A stretch of 64,000 nucleotides of DNA from Ricordea florida (lineage: Eukaryota; Cnidaria; Anthozoa; Corallimorpharia; Ricordeidae), in the NCBI GenBank assembly GCA_949710005.1, contig OX453273.1, positions 40,354,754-40,418,753 of the forward strand. The letters are read 5' to 3'. The notes below the pieces were generated by a model. The model ran no database searches, was not told the origin of the DNA, and saw nothing but the letters and a program-made list of their open reading frames with translations. This document shows, piece after piece, positions 1 to 14,300 of this stretch (the first letter of the stretch is position 1; every line of letters starts with the position of its first letter). The translations under genes and the position numbers were made by a program.

Positions 1-689
1 GGACTAATGAATGCCGCAATCTGATTGGCTACGCTACTAGAAGACTATTAGTAAATAGTCCCCGAGTAGTGAAATTCATGACGCTTTCGTTCATTTTATT
101 CCCAAATAAATATTTCTTTAATTGGCATTTGCTAACTTTATTATTGCCTTTTCTGTCCTACTAGTTGGGTGATACTAAAACAATTAGACCCTTCGCCCCG
201 AAGGGCCACAGGTCAATAGCCCATTCAGCTGCACCTCGTGGGCTATTGACCTGTAACTCTTGTCGGCCAAAGGTGTTATTGTTAATTAGTGTTTTTTATT
301 CGGCAGAAGAAACCCGAATTACCAGTTTGGTTTAGCATTGAAGCATGGCCTGAGAATTGGGCAGTCAGTCTAAAGTACTGTACAAAAAAGACCCTTAGAA
401 ACACAGACCGATTATATTCTTCCTCTTAAAAACAAGTCAGTTGTATTTACCATATAAACCCTTTCAAATGGTGTTGCTAATGGGCAGTCTGTGAAAATAC
501 AACCAAATTCTCTAAGTGAGGTTGAAGTAGAATTATCCTGTCCCATTGCATTTTTTGCAACATCCCTACAATAACGGCTTTCAAACTATTGTTTTTTTAA
601 TCACCTAGTTGGTTCTGAACTTTACTGTATCCTGTCATTGTCAATTTGTTTCGACCCTCCTTGACCAATCTATGTTGTTGTATATTTAG
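1..689. other. Upstream or intronic sequence, no exon seen
   Basis: No convincing coding exon. Holds a 47-bp foldback at 208-254 with 16-bp arms around acaggtcaatagccca. Ends in the polypyrimidine tract and acceptor of exon 1. Confidence 0.5.
208..254. repeat. Short perfect foldback
   Basis: Left arm acaggtcaatagccca at 208-223; exact reverse complement at 239-254. Probably the core of a MITE. Confidence 0.7.
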
Positions 690-806
690 AATGCTATCAG
701 CAGTGTATGGCTAGCTATCAGGAGTGGTAACCGTAAGCTGGCTGGCTATTTTGTCAGTAAAGGAGTTGATAAGACTGGCTTTGGATTCAATTTCCTGCAT
801 AAAGAG
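690..806 (+). CDS. PARP gene exon 1 of window (ankyrin)
   Basis: 39 codons, phase 0 to 0, after acceptor tatatttag and before donor gtgaga. Reads NAISSVWLAIRSGNRKLAGY, an ankyrin helix pair. There is no ATG in frame near its start, so coding sequence continues upstream of the window or in an unseen 5' exon. Confidence 0.85.
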
Positions 807-2322
807 GTGAGATGGTCTGACATTCTCAGGCAAGGGAATTGTACCAATTCTAGGCAGAACCAGTTTTTTTTTCTGACTTAGTCAACAGAATATTTTGGTA
901 GTTGGTAGTGTACAAACCAGCTGAACATGCAAGTTGAATGAGAATTGCATTACTTAACTGTGAAAATCAAAGAAATTGCAATTCCCATTGTACATATTGC
1001 AATTATAAATAGCTTTCCACGCCTGTTTAGTGACTGGGCATTTAAAGAAATGGACCCCAAGGTTTATCCCACATGCATCAAGCTCCTAAAAAGTCATCTG
1101 TTGTAAAATAAGACCAATTGTATATGTACAATCACAAGAGATGCATTTACATGACTTTAGTTCAATGAACCAATCAAAACTTGAAGGAATCAAGTGTTGC
1201 CAGCACGAAATTGGGGAAGATTGGTTTTATGTTAACTTCCAATTGGTTAAGAAAGTGGATAGAAATTCTTTAGCCAGCTATCACCTACATGTATCATAGC
1301 GATGCAAACTGAAATAAACAGTAATTTACTTTATTAGAGAATAGAAAACCTGTTAAAAGGGTACGTGATATTCATTTTCGTAGTGAATTAGGAAAAGAAG
1401 TGGTGCTCCTCATAATAATGATGATAATGATAACGAGAATGACGATGACGATGACGATGATAATTATAATAAATGATAATGATAGTCAAGTAATAATGAT
1501 AATGATATCAACCAGCATCACTACAATTCAAAGGTCTGTGTTTCTAGTAATTGCTGATATTCTACAGAAAGGTCTCTCTGTCTATGGTCTTTGACTTGAT
1601 GGGGAGCACATAAGTAAAGATAACTTAGGTCAACTTAGGTCAACGAGACTTACACAGACACTACACTAGAAACAGCTACTAACCCAGAATACCTAACCCA
1701 ATAACTGATTGAGGTAAAACAACAATGTACTATACATGCTCAAGCGATTGGACAGGTCTTCCCAATGCTTTAAGGAAGCCTTTTGCCATGTAAAAATTTC
1801 AAGTGTGACCTTAAGAAGTTTTTAATCGCTAAGTATTTTTGATTTTTGTACTTCGATTATTATATCATACATACATACATACAGACATACATACGTTATT
1901 GCGACTCCCTAAAAGAGTTACAAGACTACATAGCTATAAACTAAAATAAGTGATTAAATTACCAAATAACTAAGGTAATAAATATGCATTAAAAAAATTA
2001 ATGAAAATACAATGGATAGCATTTACTCTTTACAAATTCATAGATTGATCAGAGAAAAGTAAATTAACAATTCTCTTACTAAAAACTTTGGCAGAGTCTG
2101 AAGATTAATTTTAACATTATCAGTTTCTGTTAAAGTTTATTTATTTATAATTGTACATTGTTAGTCTTTTTAGATTGTTTGTAACTAGCGTAGTGTTTTT
2201 GTTTAATTTTAAAACGTACTGTAGTCAGTGAGGATCTCCCTGAGAACCGTGTAATGTGACGGGAGCATTCTCTGTTTTCTGCAGAGACTTAGCAAACAAG
2301 CCAGGGATAATAAAAATAATAC

Positions 2323-2353
<31 letters not shown>

Positions 2354-5300
2354 ATTAATGATAATAATAATGATAATAATAAAAGTAATAATACTGATAA
2401 TAAATAATAATGTTACAAATAATAATAATAATAATAGTAATAATCATAATAAAAAAATAAAATACGGAAATTACGGACGTTCTGCGTAAACTTAATTTCC
2501 TTTTTATTTCATTGACTTTTAGGTTCTGTTAAATGACAATGAAGATCTGTCGAATTTCCGCAGTCCGTCAGTGAAGAAGAAACCTGTGGAAAATAAGACA
2601 GTGAGTTGTGGTCACTTTTAATCCTGATTTCAGTAATATTGTGAATGTGATGTAGGTTATGTCAGCGACACGTATCTTTTTTTTTTCAAATTAAATATTT
2701 TTTTCTGCACAATTTTGAACCGTAGTTATGTTGGTTTAGGAGGTGAGAACAGTTATTATGGCTAGGAAGCGATTAGGACGTGTTGTTAAAATTTAAAATT
2801 TTGAGACGCAGATTATGATACCCACCTGTTTCGTGGTGTTGTTTTAGCTGGGTTTGTTACTTGTTTAATACGCTTTCCTGGTGTGACAAAACCTCCCCTC
2901 TAAAGATTTGAGTATGGGAATTTTTTATTTAAACAACAAATAGCTCAAAGGCAAGATAAAAATTGTAGGGCTTACTTTGTGTAGCACGGGAGAAAAGTGG
3001 TTTATGTCCGAGATGCCTGAGAGTTTGGGATATAAGGTACGTATTAATTTTGACCAAGCATGAGGTCAAGATGTCTGCACCATGTAAGCCCGCTCAAAAC
3101 ATCGTCGGATCCTTTTTAGAAGAAAAAAAAAACAGAGTAAACATAGCTTTTTCACGGAGTTTTTGAACAGAATTCTTTAAAGACGTGGAAGTTTGGGCTT
3201 TCAAGGGCGAATTGCATCTGGAAATTTCAAAGAAGATCCGTAGATGTCTTGGGTAGGCTTACATTATACACTACCCTCTATTGAGACATAGTCGAGGTCA
3301 ATAAAAACGCAAACAGGAACAAGGCCAATATCTAGCCATCTTGACTGACCATGCTTGAACAATGAAGAATTTATTATATGACCATTTTGTTTGGTTTTAT
3401 TTTCCGAGTGGGCAAGATGGACCAATCTTGAGCGAGTAGCCAATCAAACTTGTGATTCGCCTCATCTTGCCACGCTTGCGGAACCAGCTATATACTAAAT
3501 GTAGTTAGTGACTAAACCACGAGGGTAGGGAATGAGGGTTTGAGTTCAAGATACCTAAGTTAGAGATATCGCTGTAATCATTTTTTTTTTCCATATGTTG
3601 TCTATCAGATTTTACCAATCCATGCCGCCTGCATTAACCCGAATGGTGATTACCTCAAAACCCTGCTGAACTCAGTGCCAGAACACAGCATTCCAGACAG
3701 AGATGGCTACAAACCAATACATTATGCAGCTGCATGCGAGGGCGCTGGACCTTTGAAGGTTTTGCTGTCAAGGTACTGTAAACTTGTGAAATCATGCAGA
3801 TGGTATATTTTTTGCCTGGAAATTTTGTGGAATTTGTTTTCGGCACTTTTTCAGGCCAACCCGGGAAAAGCAAATCCAAAGTAATTCTTGAATGTTTACC
3901 GAACTAACAATCACAAAATACTACCTACAGTACATACATGTAATAATTCTGATAATACAATGCTAACATAACTTACAGTGCATAAGAATACTGACAACAT
4001 AATGCTCACCCTAGTTACAATATAAAATATGTCTTGTTGTACTTATAGCTCTTTCTCTACTTTCTATTTGAAGCTTTGATTATCCAATTACATTTACAAA
4101 CTTATTATTGCAAACGTTTGTATATTATATAGAATCACATTTGTCAACAAAACCTCGCGTTCTCATTGGCTAACAAAACAGGGGTATTTAGTATGGAATT
4201 GCACTAGTGCGTTTTTGTTTTCGTGCGGAAGTAACAGATTGGCTGGTTAGCAAAACAACTTGAGTACTTTGATTTTCTTTGACATATGCGATTCATGTTA
4301 AATTTAACTTTAAAGCCGTTTTTGATTCTTTTGTAAGATATTTTGCAATACAACCTGTCAGTGGTTATTTGTGAAGAATTTCTATTTCGCTCGAATTCCT
4401 TTGAAGACAGTTTGTTAAAGGCATGTATGAGCTATTCTTCAGCTAACATTTTTTGCTTTACAGGGGTGCTGACCCAAATGATCCCGCACCAAAAGCCATA
4501 ACCCCTCTGATGATTGCTGCCAAGTATGGTCGGGATGAAGTCGTGAAGGAGCTGGTATCACTTGAGGATCAAACGCTGGAAACAGACGAAGATGAAGTTG
4601 AGAAAAAAGCACCCAAAGTTGTTCTTAATTTTAAGAACAAGAAGACCCTGGCAGCCATCCATTATGCAGCTCGAAGGGGACACGTGGTAATTATAGACTG
4701 ACTTCAGTTACTGGTTGTTAAAAAATGGCATTATTCTTCTCAGGCTTGGTTACCACCGTGACGATGTAATGTTCATAGCCATAATTACATCATAAAGTTT
4801 TTGTGATGTTTTATTTTTGTACGTGGTATGTGGTTCATCCTAGTGTAGGTACATTTCTGGCCAAAAGGTTTGGGACAGTCCCTTGTAACACAAGCTGGAC
4901 ATACATTTGCGAATAAAACAGCATTTTCCCCTCCACCCTCCCCATCCTTTCAATATTGGTATGTCCATGTGCTTGCCTAACGACTCCATGCAAGTATCAA
5001 CATTGGTTGCAGGTAAAAGGAATGGCACAGTAAAGAAAAACTGAAAACAAGTTAAGCTGTGTTTCGGTCATAAACAACATATTTATTGCAATAGCTCATT
5101 TCGTTTACCAAGGATTTTTGGCCAAAATCGTAGCTCTCTAGGGACTGTTGTTGAAGTTAATTGGCGTTTCTGCAACCTGAGCAAAAGTCATCATCAGAGC
5201 CAAATGAGTTACATGTCCTCGGGTAGTGGTATTTATGACTCTGTTCAACTTTGTGGTTGGTCATTTAAGCCGTAATGTTTTTGGCTGTGGTCAGTAAGGC

Positions 5301-8300
5301 CCTGTTGTTATTGGCTGTAAAGACTCAGTTGTTATTATTATTTTTTTGTCAGTTTCAATTAGCAACTTATGCTATACTATGATGTTAGATTATACTATTA
5401 TCATATATGATCATTATACTCTTATTATATAATATAATAATTATTAAACCATTATTATAAAAATAACTTGTTGTTATATTGTGGCATTATCAGATACAAG
5501 GTATAATGTATTATATATGATAAAAAGTATATTAATTAAAAATGTTTAGAATATATTAGCTTATACCTTCATTTTCGGCTTACAAAACTGATTATTCATT
5601 TGTAATATGACCAATCGAGTATTTTTCCTTTTATTTCAGAGTACTATTAAGTTGCTTGTGGCTGGTGGCGCCATGGTTGATTTGCAAACCGGTTCTTATC
5701 GGGGAAACGTTACGGCGTTGATGATAGCCGCGGCGAAAGGGCATCTTGATGTGGTGAAAACTTTACTGGACCTCAAAGCTTCACCAGACAAGAGAGGTAG
5801 TTAAACGGCGGAATTCGTTTGACTGTCGTACTGCAAAAACGTAACCTCTTACTTTGGTCAACTAAACCTAGGAATATAACACACTAGTTAGAACTCAAAG
5901 AATGTAAAGATGTTGTGCCCCCAATGGCCGCTGCGAACAGTATGCTTTATGGGTTCGCTTGCTATCATTTTAAATTAGATAGCTCTCAGTTAATCCAATA
6001 TTGACAGATACGTTTTTTGCTTAATTTAGCAAAATATTCAAATTTAAAATACATTGGATACTTTTTGGCTGCTATATAATGAATTCGAGCGAGTAACAGA
6101 ACTACATGCTTGACCAATTTGATAATAATTGAATGAAAATTGCTCTGACAGCCACATTGGAGTCGGCTTCTGACCTCGTTCAATCTTGGCAGGCGTCGGA
6201 ATTGTTTTCATCGTACTAATTCCAAATTGGACAAACATGAAGTCCTGTTACAAATACAAAACTTTCATTAAAAACAAGTCAATTTTGAGACTTACAGTAT
6301 ACGTTATCTTCTGTTGGTTTTTCTTGCGATCTATGTTCTATTGTTCGATGTGTGTTCTATTTTTCGATCTATGTTCGATTGTTTGATCTATTTTCGATTG
6401 TTTGATCTATGTTCGATTGTTTGATCTATTTTCGATTGTTTGATCTATTTTCGATTGTTTGATCTATTTTCGATTGTTTGATCTATGTTCGATTGTTTGA
6501 TCTATTTTCGATTGTTTGATCTATTTTCGATTGTTTGATCTATTTTCGATTGTTTGATCTATGTTCGATTGTTTGATCTATTTTCGATTGTTTGATCTAT
6601 TTTCGATTGTTTGATCTATTTTCGATTGTTTGATCTATTTTCGATTGTTTGATCTATTTTCGATTGTTTGATCTATGTTCGATTGTTTGATCTATTTTCG
6701 ATTGTTTGATCTATGTTCGATTGTTTGATCTATTTTCGATTGTTTGATCTATTTTCGATTGTTTGATCTATTTTCGATTGTTTGATCTATGTTCGATTGT
6801 TTGATCTATTTTCGATTGTTTGATCTATTTTCGATTGTTTGATCTATGTTCGATTGTTCGATCTATGTTCGATTGTTCGATCTATGTTCGATTGTTCGAT
6901 CTATTTTCGATTGTTCGATCTATTTTCGATCTATTTTCTGTTACTCAATTTTCGACGGCCACTATCTACCTTCTTCAGAGTTTAAAATTCTACATTCTAT
7001 TAAACATTAGGGCTGGTTCACACTTTGACATAAGCATAAGCATAAGCATAAACATAAGCATAAGAAAATGGAAAAAGTTCCATTCCTTGTGCTTATGCTT
7101 ATGCTTATGTAACCCCGGTTCACACATATTTTTCTTATGCTTATGTTTATGCTTATGCTTATGCTTATGTCAAAGTGTGAACCAGCCCTTACCGTGCGTA
7201 AACCGCCTATTATGTATGGTCGGTTATATGGTTCCGCAAGCGGGCAAGATATGACGAATCCCGTGTTCTGATTGGCTACCCGTGCGGGATTGTCCGCTTT
7301 GTCCCGCAAAACAAAATCAAGACAAAACAAGGAAATTTGGCCATATGATAAATCCTTTATTGACCAAACTTGTTCAGTCAAGTTGGCTGGATGTTGGCCT
7401 CGCTCTTTTTGCGTTTTTAGTGACCTCGACTTTCAAGCCACTATCCAACCATTTTGACGTGGCGCTTGGTCAGGCTTATTAGCGCGTACTTCACACTATT
7501 TTGCTAGTGATCTTGGATTTATCAACAATTATTCGCCGAAGGCGAAGTGATTATCGGTGAATATGAGCCTGTGGCGAATAATTGTTTTAGTATAAAAACA
7601 CAGGTGATTATTTAAAAAAAAGAGAAGAAAAAGCATTGTACAACACGAAAAAATTTTGTTTCATCAAAAGCGCGCGAATGACTGGCAGCCATTTTGTTCG
7701 TCGAGGTGATTATCGGCTGATAATCCGAGATAGCGAACCAATCAGAGCGCGTGATTTTGTAAAATCACCTGCGTATTTATACTAATTCTTGATAAAATAT
7801 TTTCGGTTTTAGGGAAATGGAAAAAGACCGCACTGATGTATGCTGTGAAAAATGGTCATTCGCCAATCGCTGCGCATCTTTTGCGGATTGGAGTTAATCC
7901 ATGCGCTGCAGATACCTCTGGTAACACTCCAGTGCATTATGCCGCCGCTTATGGTTGGCTACACTGTCTGAAGATGCTGATTAAGGCAGGAGCTGATCCT
8001 AACGCAGCTAATCAATGGAAGGCAAGGATACTAATTCACGTATAAACTGTCTTAATTTAACGGTCTCCTTTGCAGCCGCTCTTTGGCTCGTTGTCACGCA
8101 GCCGTCGTCTGGCTCGTTGTCACGCAGCCGCTGTCTGGCTCGTTGTCACGCAGCCGCTGTCTGGCTCGTTGTCACATAGCCGTTGTCTGGCTCGTTGTCA
8201 CGAAGCCGTCGTATGGCTCGTCACGCAACGCTTTTCCCCAACTCTCTTTAGGACCGCTTACATGTGCAGTTTTGTAGGAGAGACTTGATTGCAACTTAGT

Positions 8301-11300
8301 GGTCATGTTTGTGAACGGTTTGTAAATGGGTTTCCTGGTCGCGTTAACCCATGGAAAACGTCAATTTAAAAGTTAATCAGGGTTCTGAAGAAACAATATT
8401 AAACAAACATACAAACTGCTACAATAAAGGACACCACGAGTTCGCACCGTTTTAATTCCAGTTTTGATGGTGGTTTTCTTGTTCATGTAGTGACGTTAAA
8501 GTTCATTAGTTTTTTGGAGAAATAATATTAAATAAACATACAAACTGCTATTGTGGGCTAAGATACCAAGTTCTCACCAATTGGAACTGCATGTTTTCAT
8601 ATTCCACTACTCCATTTATTTTGGTTTCTACATTTTCGATTTGCAATGGTGGTCAGTAGACTGTATGAGGTCCTAAAGGAGTAACTTTGCTTTTAGGTCA
8701 CTCCATTGGCAATAGCGTTGATGAAAGACCATATGCCTTGTGCCGATTATCTTCTCAGCCTCGAAAACGTGGATGTCAACTTCCCAGATGATTCTGGTCG
8801 CACTTTGCTTTGTCAAAAACTTCGTTGTTCGACTTTGAACGAGTCATTGTTGGAAAAGGTCACCTACCTCGTGGAGAAGAAGGGAGCTGATGTGAACAAA
8901 CCAGACGTAGAGGGTTGGACACCGGTAAGTGGTCACCTCCCATGTGATTCATAAATCACACGTTAAATGCATGATTGCATATCAGTTCAATAGCAGATTC
9001 ATTATTGCATTTTAAGACCTGAGATCTGGATTAAACCAACCCGTTACCAGTTTGCAGGACTGCGCTGTTGGTAAACAGGGTTTTCGGCAACGTTTGAAAT
9101 TAGCAGATATATACGTTCAACGAGCGGAAGGGAGTGCCGATTTAGCGAACGTGAGTGCTGAAGACATGCATCTGTAAGGTCTTAGTGGGAGTAAAAGTTG
9201 ACCAAACAGTCATGGCTTATGTGACCATACTGTGTTTCTTTGAAAGTCTAGTTTGTTTATCCCGCAGTGAATTAACTTGTTTGTTCAATTGGTTTGGAAC
9301 TCAGGGTAGTGGTGATGAACTGACTTCCCTTCCAGGGGTGGAGTAGGGTTAAGTTGATTGGTCTCTCATAAAGAGTACGAACTCTGTATTGAGTGGTGCC
9401 TCCAAACACATTTGAAACATTTCAGTTAGAATTCCATGTTTTTTACCTTTACTTATGCGACTTTCTTGATGTTGTTTCAGCTTCATTTTCTTGCTGCCAG
9501 TTCAATTTATGAAAAGCAGAATTACGTAAGTTCATTTTTAATAGTCTTACTTATTTACACGAGACAACAGTTGCGGTATTTGTGCCTTCACATAACGTGC
9601 CCAGCATTGAGGTATTGGCATAAGCATTACCTTTCTTGTATTAATTAATTCTGGGTCACATCCGAACCCCTTTTTGACCCCAAATGGAAAATTGTCTAAC
9701 AGGTATTATCCTCCTCCAGAGCCGTTGTTTGACTTGCCACGCAACTTTCCTCACCGTCGCGTGACGACCCAGACAGCGGTATCTGTTAATTTGGAATTGC
9801 TCAGTATTCAACTGCCATTTGAGCTGAGAGAAAGAAGAACTCTTTTCCACAATTTTTTTTTTTCTAGCATTAAGATCATCATGGTTTCTCCTCAACTCTG
9901 GGGATGTATTCGTGTAACGTCATCCTTTACGCGGGAATCCTAGATCACTTTAAAAATTTATTGTCTCAACAACACCGTGAACTTTTCAGCGGTCGTCATT
10001 GCTCGCAACTCGTAAAATATCCACGCGTGTTATCTCGGAAAACATCGAATAAGGTGTATATGTTGAATCTGGACAAGCTGCGGATGTGCATTACACGTTT
10101 CAAGTTTTATGGGTTTCTGATACAAATCAACTTTCATCTCCACAGGGTGTTCATTAGGCATCGGAGATCGGAGAATTCTCCGGCTACTACGAAGAATTTT
10201 CCAGCTACAACGAAGAATTCTCCGGTCAAATCTAGATGGCCTGAGCTAGTTTTAAATTCAGACATGGAGCTCTTTCAGAATATTCTCCTGTTACTTTACA
10301 CAAATCTCCTGCTACGACAATTCTTATTGAAAACCCTGTCTCCAAGGGAAAGATAATATTTATAATATTTTTTTGTTTTAGGACCGCGAACTTTGCTACA
10401 CTCCGCCCCCATTGCTAGTGACGTCATTAGCAGATGTATCACGTGAACTGGCGCGGCTCTTTGTTTCAGCGGGAGCTAACGCGGACGCTGTGAACAACGA
10501 AGGCCAAACACCAGTCATGGTGGCAATTCTGCAGGTTCAACATCACAATTGTCTCAATGTCTGTACTTTTCAACCATAGATTTATGACACCCTCACATTT
10601 CATAAACAATCAGTTAACTGAAAAGCTTCAGAAACATTTAAGTCTACCAGGGCTATGACTAAATCGAGCGACGAAGTTAGTTATTCTCCTCTTCAGTGCA
10701 CAGTTGGGTGAAACATGATGATTTCCAACCGACAAAAACACAAAGCCGTCAAGATCTTTATATAACCTCACTCAAGACTATCTTCAGAGAATGTCTTGCA
10801 AACTCGACACTGATTATGGTTTAAGGAACTCGGTTAGCAATTTTATATTGCCTCAGCCTAGAACAGAGTATCTGAAGCGCTGTTTCTCCTGTAGTGGTGC
10901 CACTTAATAGGATTCTCTGCCTTGGGATCTTGGGGAATGTAACGCTCGGGTTTTTTTTAAAGGAATGTGAAGACTGACACCTCTTGCCCGCTCGGGTAGC
11001 CAATCAAAAGCTCAGGATTCGTTTTATCTTGCCTGTTTTCGGAACAGACCATATAATAATAGTATTTTTTTGTATTGCTTTCCATCACCATATAATAAAA
11101 CATTCCATCTTTTGTTATTGATGTGTTGTTGATGATCAATTTAACGGCATTTACTAAATCTGTTGGTAATTTTTTTTTTTAACTTGCTTCTTCCAGAACA
11201 ACTTTCCCTTGATCGACGCACTCTTGGAACTTGGAGCTAAAGGCTCTGCAGGCAAGGATTCACGCGGCTGCCAGGTTCTGCACATTCAAGCTGGAAAAGC

Positions 11301-14300
11301 AGACTCGCTGGATCTCTCCAACCTGTACCCTGAGGCTACTGTGGTAAGTGGACCATAGCTGAATCTCTTCAGTCCCAAAGCACAGGACATCCAGTTTTTG
11401 GGATTCGATCTAACAAAATTCCCGATACAACTAATTTTATTCTATGTTCGTCAATTGATTGTGTTATAGAATTGGTTTCATCCTTTTCAACAAATGTAAT
11501 CAACCTAAGGGGATATATATGTTATTTACCTTCGGGCCTTACTCAAGACCTCGGGCACAGTTTTTTCCTAGACGGACCGACCCAGCCCGGTAAATAACAC
11601 ATATTTATTTTTTTTTAATGTCTCCTTTTTCAAGTAAGAAAATAGATAGGAAATTGCTACAGCGAGAAAAAACTCCGTGGGCCGTATCGTAAAAGGCTGG
11701 ACCGGTCGCGTGCGCGTGATTAGCCAATTAAATTCGAGGATTTAGGATTCCGGTTTGAATTCCGTTTCTTGACTTGATATTCGATCTATTTCAGGTGTTG
11801 GCTGGAAACGAATCGGAGCAGCTAGAACAACAACAGAAGCATCTGAAGTCACTAGTGATGCGAGCGTGCAACGAAATGATGGAGAAACTGATTGCTGGAG
11901 GCGCAGAGATCAATTGTGTGCAGTCTGATGGTTTAACCCCTGCAATGGTCGCTTTATCCAAGGTACTACTAACACTAAGGCATCTGATATGTCCAGATCA
12001 AGTGCCAGACATCTCCATCCAATCACTCATTATCTGCGGCTCCTTTCTAAAAAATTCCGAGAACTTTACACCCCAGGAGTTCCAGTTTTAGGTTGAAGTC
12101 TGCTCATTGTTTTTGTAATTCTTCCTTTACAAATCGGCCTAAGTTGCAGGTTAACTTAGAATGGTATTACTTAACCTTCAAACCAACGAAATTTCTATTC
12201 CCTTCGTAAACATTGCGACCATAATGTAGGTTTCCAGGGGCCCTGGGACGCGTTCCTCCGAAGCCCCGAAATGTTTCGGGACGTTTTCGGGCGCATTAAC
12301 TTACACTCTAGTTTGGTAACAAAGACGTTTCTGCCTTTAACCCTTTAAGCCCCGAGGGGTCTCCCTGTGACGAGTAAAAGTTAGCCAGAGTAAAATCTGT
12401 AAATACACTATCGGGGCTTAAAGGGTTAAAAACAGCAGCAGACTTTAATGTTAAAGTTTAAGATGTTAAAAGAACGGGTTTGTTGAGCGAGTCCCTCAAG
12501 TTTTTACGACTGGATTTTCGAGCTCGAGAAGGCAACTGTAAAATTCTGAAGCAATCATTGTACAAAGCTATTTTTTCATTTTATCTTTGCGAGGAGAAAA
12601 GAGAAGCATTCTAACAAAATTGATGCATTCAAACCTGCTTCACAGGGAAATATGGATCAGTTTTCCATGTTGCTTGATCATGGCGTCGATCCCAGCATTG
12701 GACAAGAACAAACCGGTAGAAACCTGCTTCATTTGTTGGCCACCAGATGCAGTGGACACGACTTAAGAGGATACATGAAGACCATTCTAAAAAAGGTGAG
12801 GACACGTGTGCAAGTTGTAATTTCAAAAGCGGTTTAACAGCTTTGCTTAGTGAAAAATAATTAGATGAATTTGTTGAGCCAATACTGCAAGACGATAAGC
12901 AACATGTGGACTGCTGACGCTTGGTTTTGATTTAGAAGTAAATGGGCTTAAAACATTCCAGCTGGCTCAATCAATTATCGTATCTGTCTGTCTGTCAGTC
13001 AATCAATCAATAAATCAGGTTTATCTTCGGTGTAAAACGCACCAGCAACGTAACAAAAGATTACAAAGAAAATCAAAACAATGCAGACCACGACAACAAT
13101 GACCTAAAACAAACAAAATCTTCACACCGTTTTACGCCGAACATAAGCCATAAATCAATCAATCGATCTGTTTGTCTGTCTCTCTGTTTATCAATCAATC
13201 AATCGATAAACCAGCCAGTCACTATTAAGTAATGAATCCAATCAAATGATCAATCAACCAATATATCAATCAATCAATCAATCAATCAATAAACCAACCA
13301 GTCAATGTATCTATGAATCAATCAATCCAATCAATTTATCAATCAATCAATCAATCAATAAACCCACCAGTCACCCTATCAGTCAATCCAATCAATGCAT
13401 CAATCAATCAATCAACCAATCTATCAATCAATCAATCAACCAATCAACCAATCTATCAATTAATCAATCAATCAATCAATAAACCAACCAGTCAATCTAT
13501 CTATGAATCAATCAATCCAATCAATTTATCAATCAATCAATCAATGAATAAACCCACCAGTCACCCTATCAGTCAATCCAATCAATGCATCAATCAATCA
13601 ATCAACCAATCACTCAATCAATCATCCAACCATTAAATCAGTCATTCTGAACAGAGCAAAACATCGTGGTTTTCTGTAGTTATTACTTTGAAAATAATAA
13701 CAGCTTATCTCTCCGTTGTTTACAGTACTACGCTGAATAAAAGACCGCAGAAAAACGAGCACGACAACTAGATTTTCTTTTTCCAGCCTGCAAAATAATC
13801 AGCATATTTGGTTTTATTTTGATCTTTTCCACAATGACTGGTTTTATTTAGACGGTACAAAACGAAATTTTACGCAACACCAATATTACACCCGACTATG
13901 TTTCATTCATATTCCCTATTCCATAAACCACTATTATTAATATCATTATTTTTCTCACCCTATTAAATTAACGGAAGATTGAGATCATTGCTAAGCAATG
14001 TTTGCTTCCTCCTTTTAATCGTATTATTATACTTCCTAAACTTTCCCTAATGCACACACTCTTCCTCCCTTTATACTCACTGTAGAGTGGTGACTTGTGA
14101 ACCCATTAAGTTGAGGTTCCCATTGCATACAACACCATAAAATGCCACAAAAGATGTTAGTAAAGCTACTGTTAAGTATATATATATAAGGCTACAAATA
14201 TTAAAAATTCACGTAAAGTTTAAAAAGGATAAAAAGTAAAAACCAAACGTTTTCGGCTGTCTGCCATCATCAGGGTTAGAAAGACGACCGTCCGCACGCA

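Noticed and set aside
3655..3879. Minus-strand ORF over exon 3
   Set aside because: Antisense shadow of an ankyrin exon.
6325..6945. CRISPR array
   Set aside because: Contiguous 19-bp units with no spacers, in an animal intron.
7007..7381. Ile-Ser and Leu-Cys repeat ORFs on both strands
   Set aside because: Translation of the CATAAG words of the MITE.
9704..9943. Candidate exon starting YYPPPEPLFDLPRN after an acag acceptor
   Set aside because: Phase does not fit exon 8, there is no good donor, and exon 9 joins exon 8 directly in frame.
13246..13636. Asn-Gln-Ser repeat ORFs
   Set aside because: Direct translation of the TCAA satellite.
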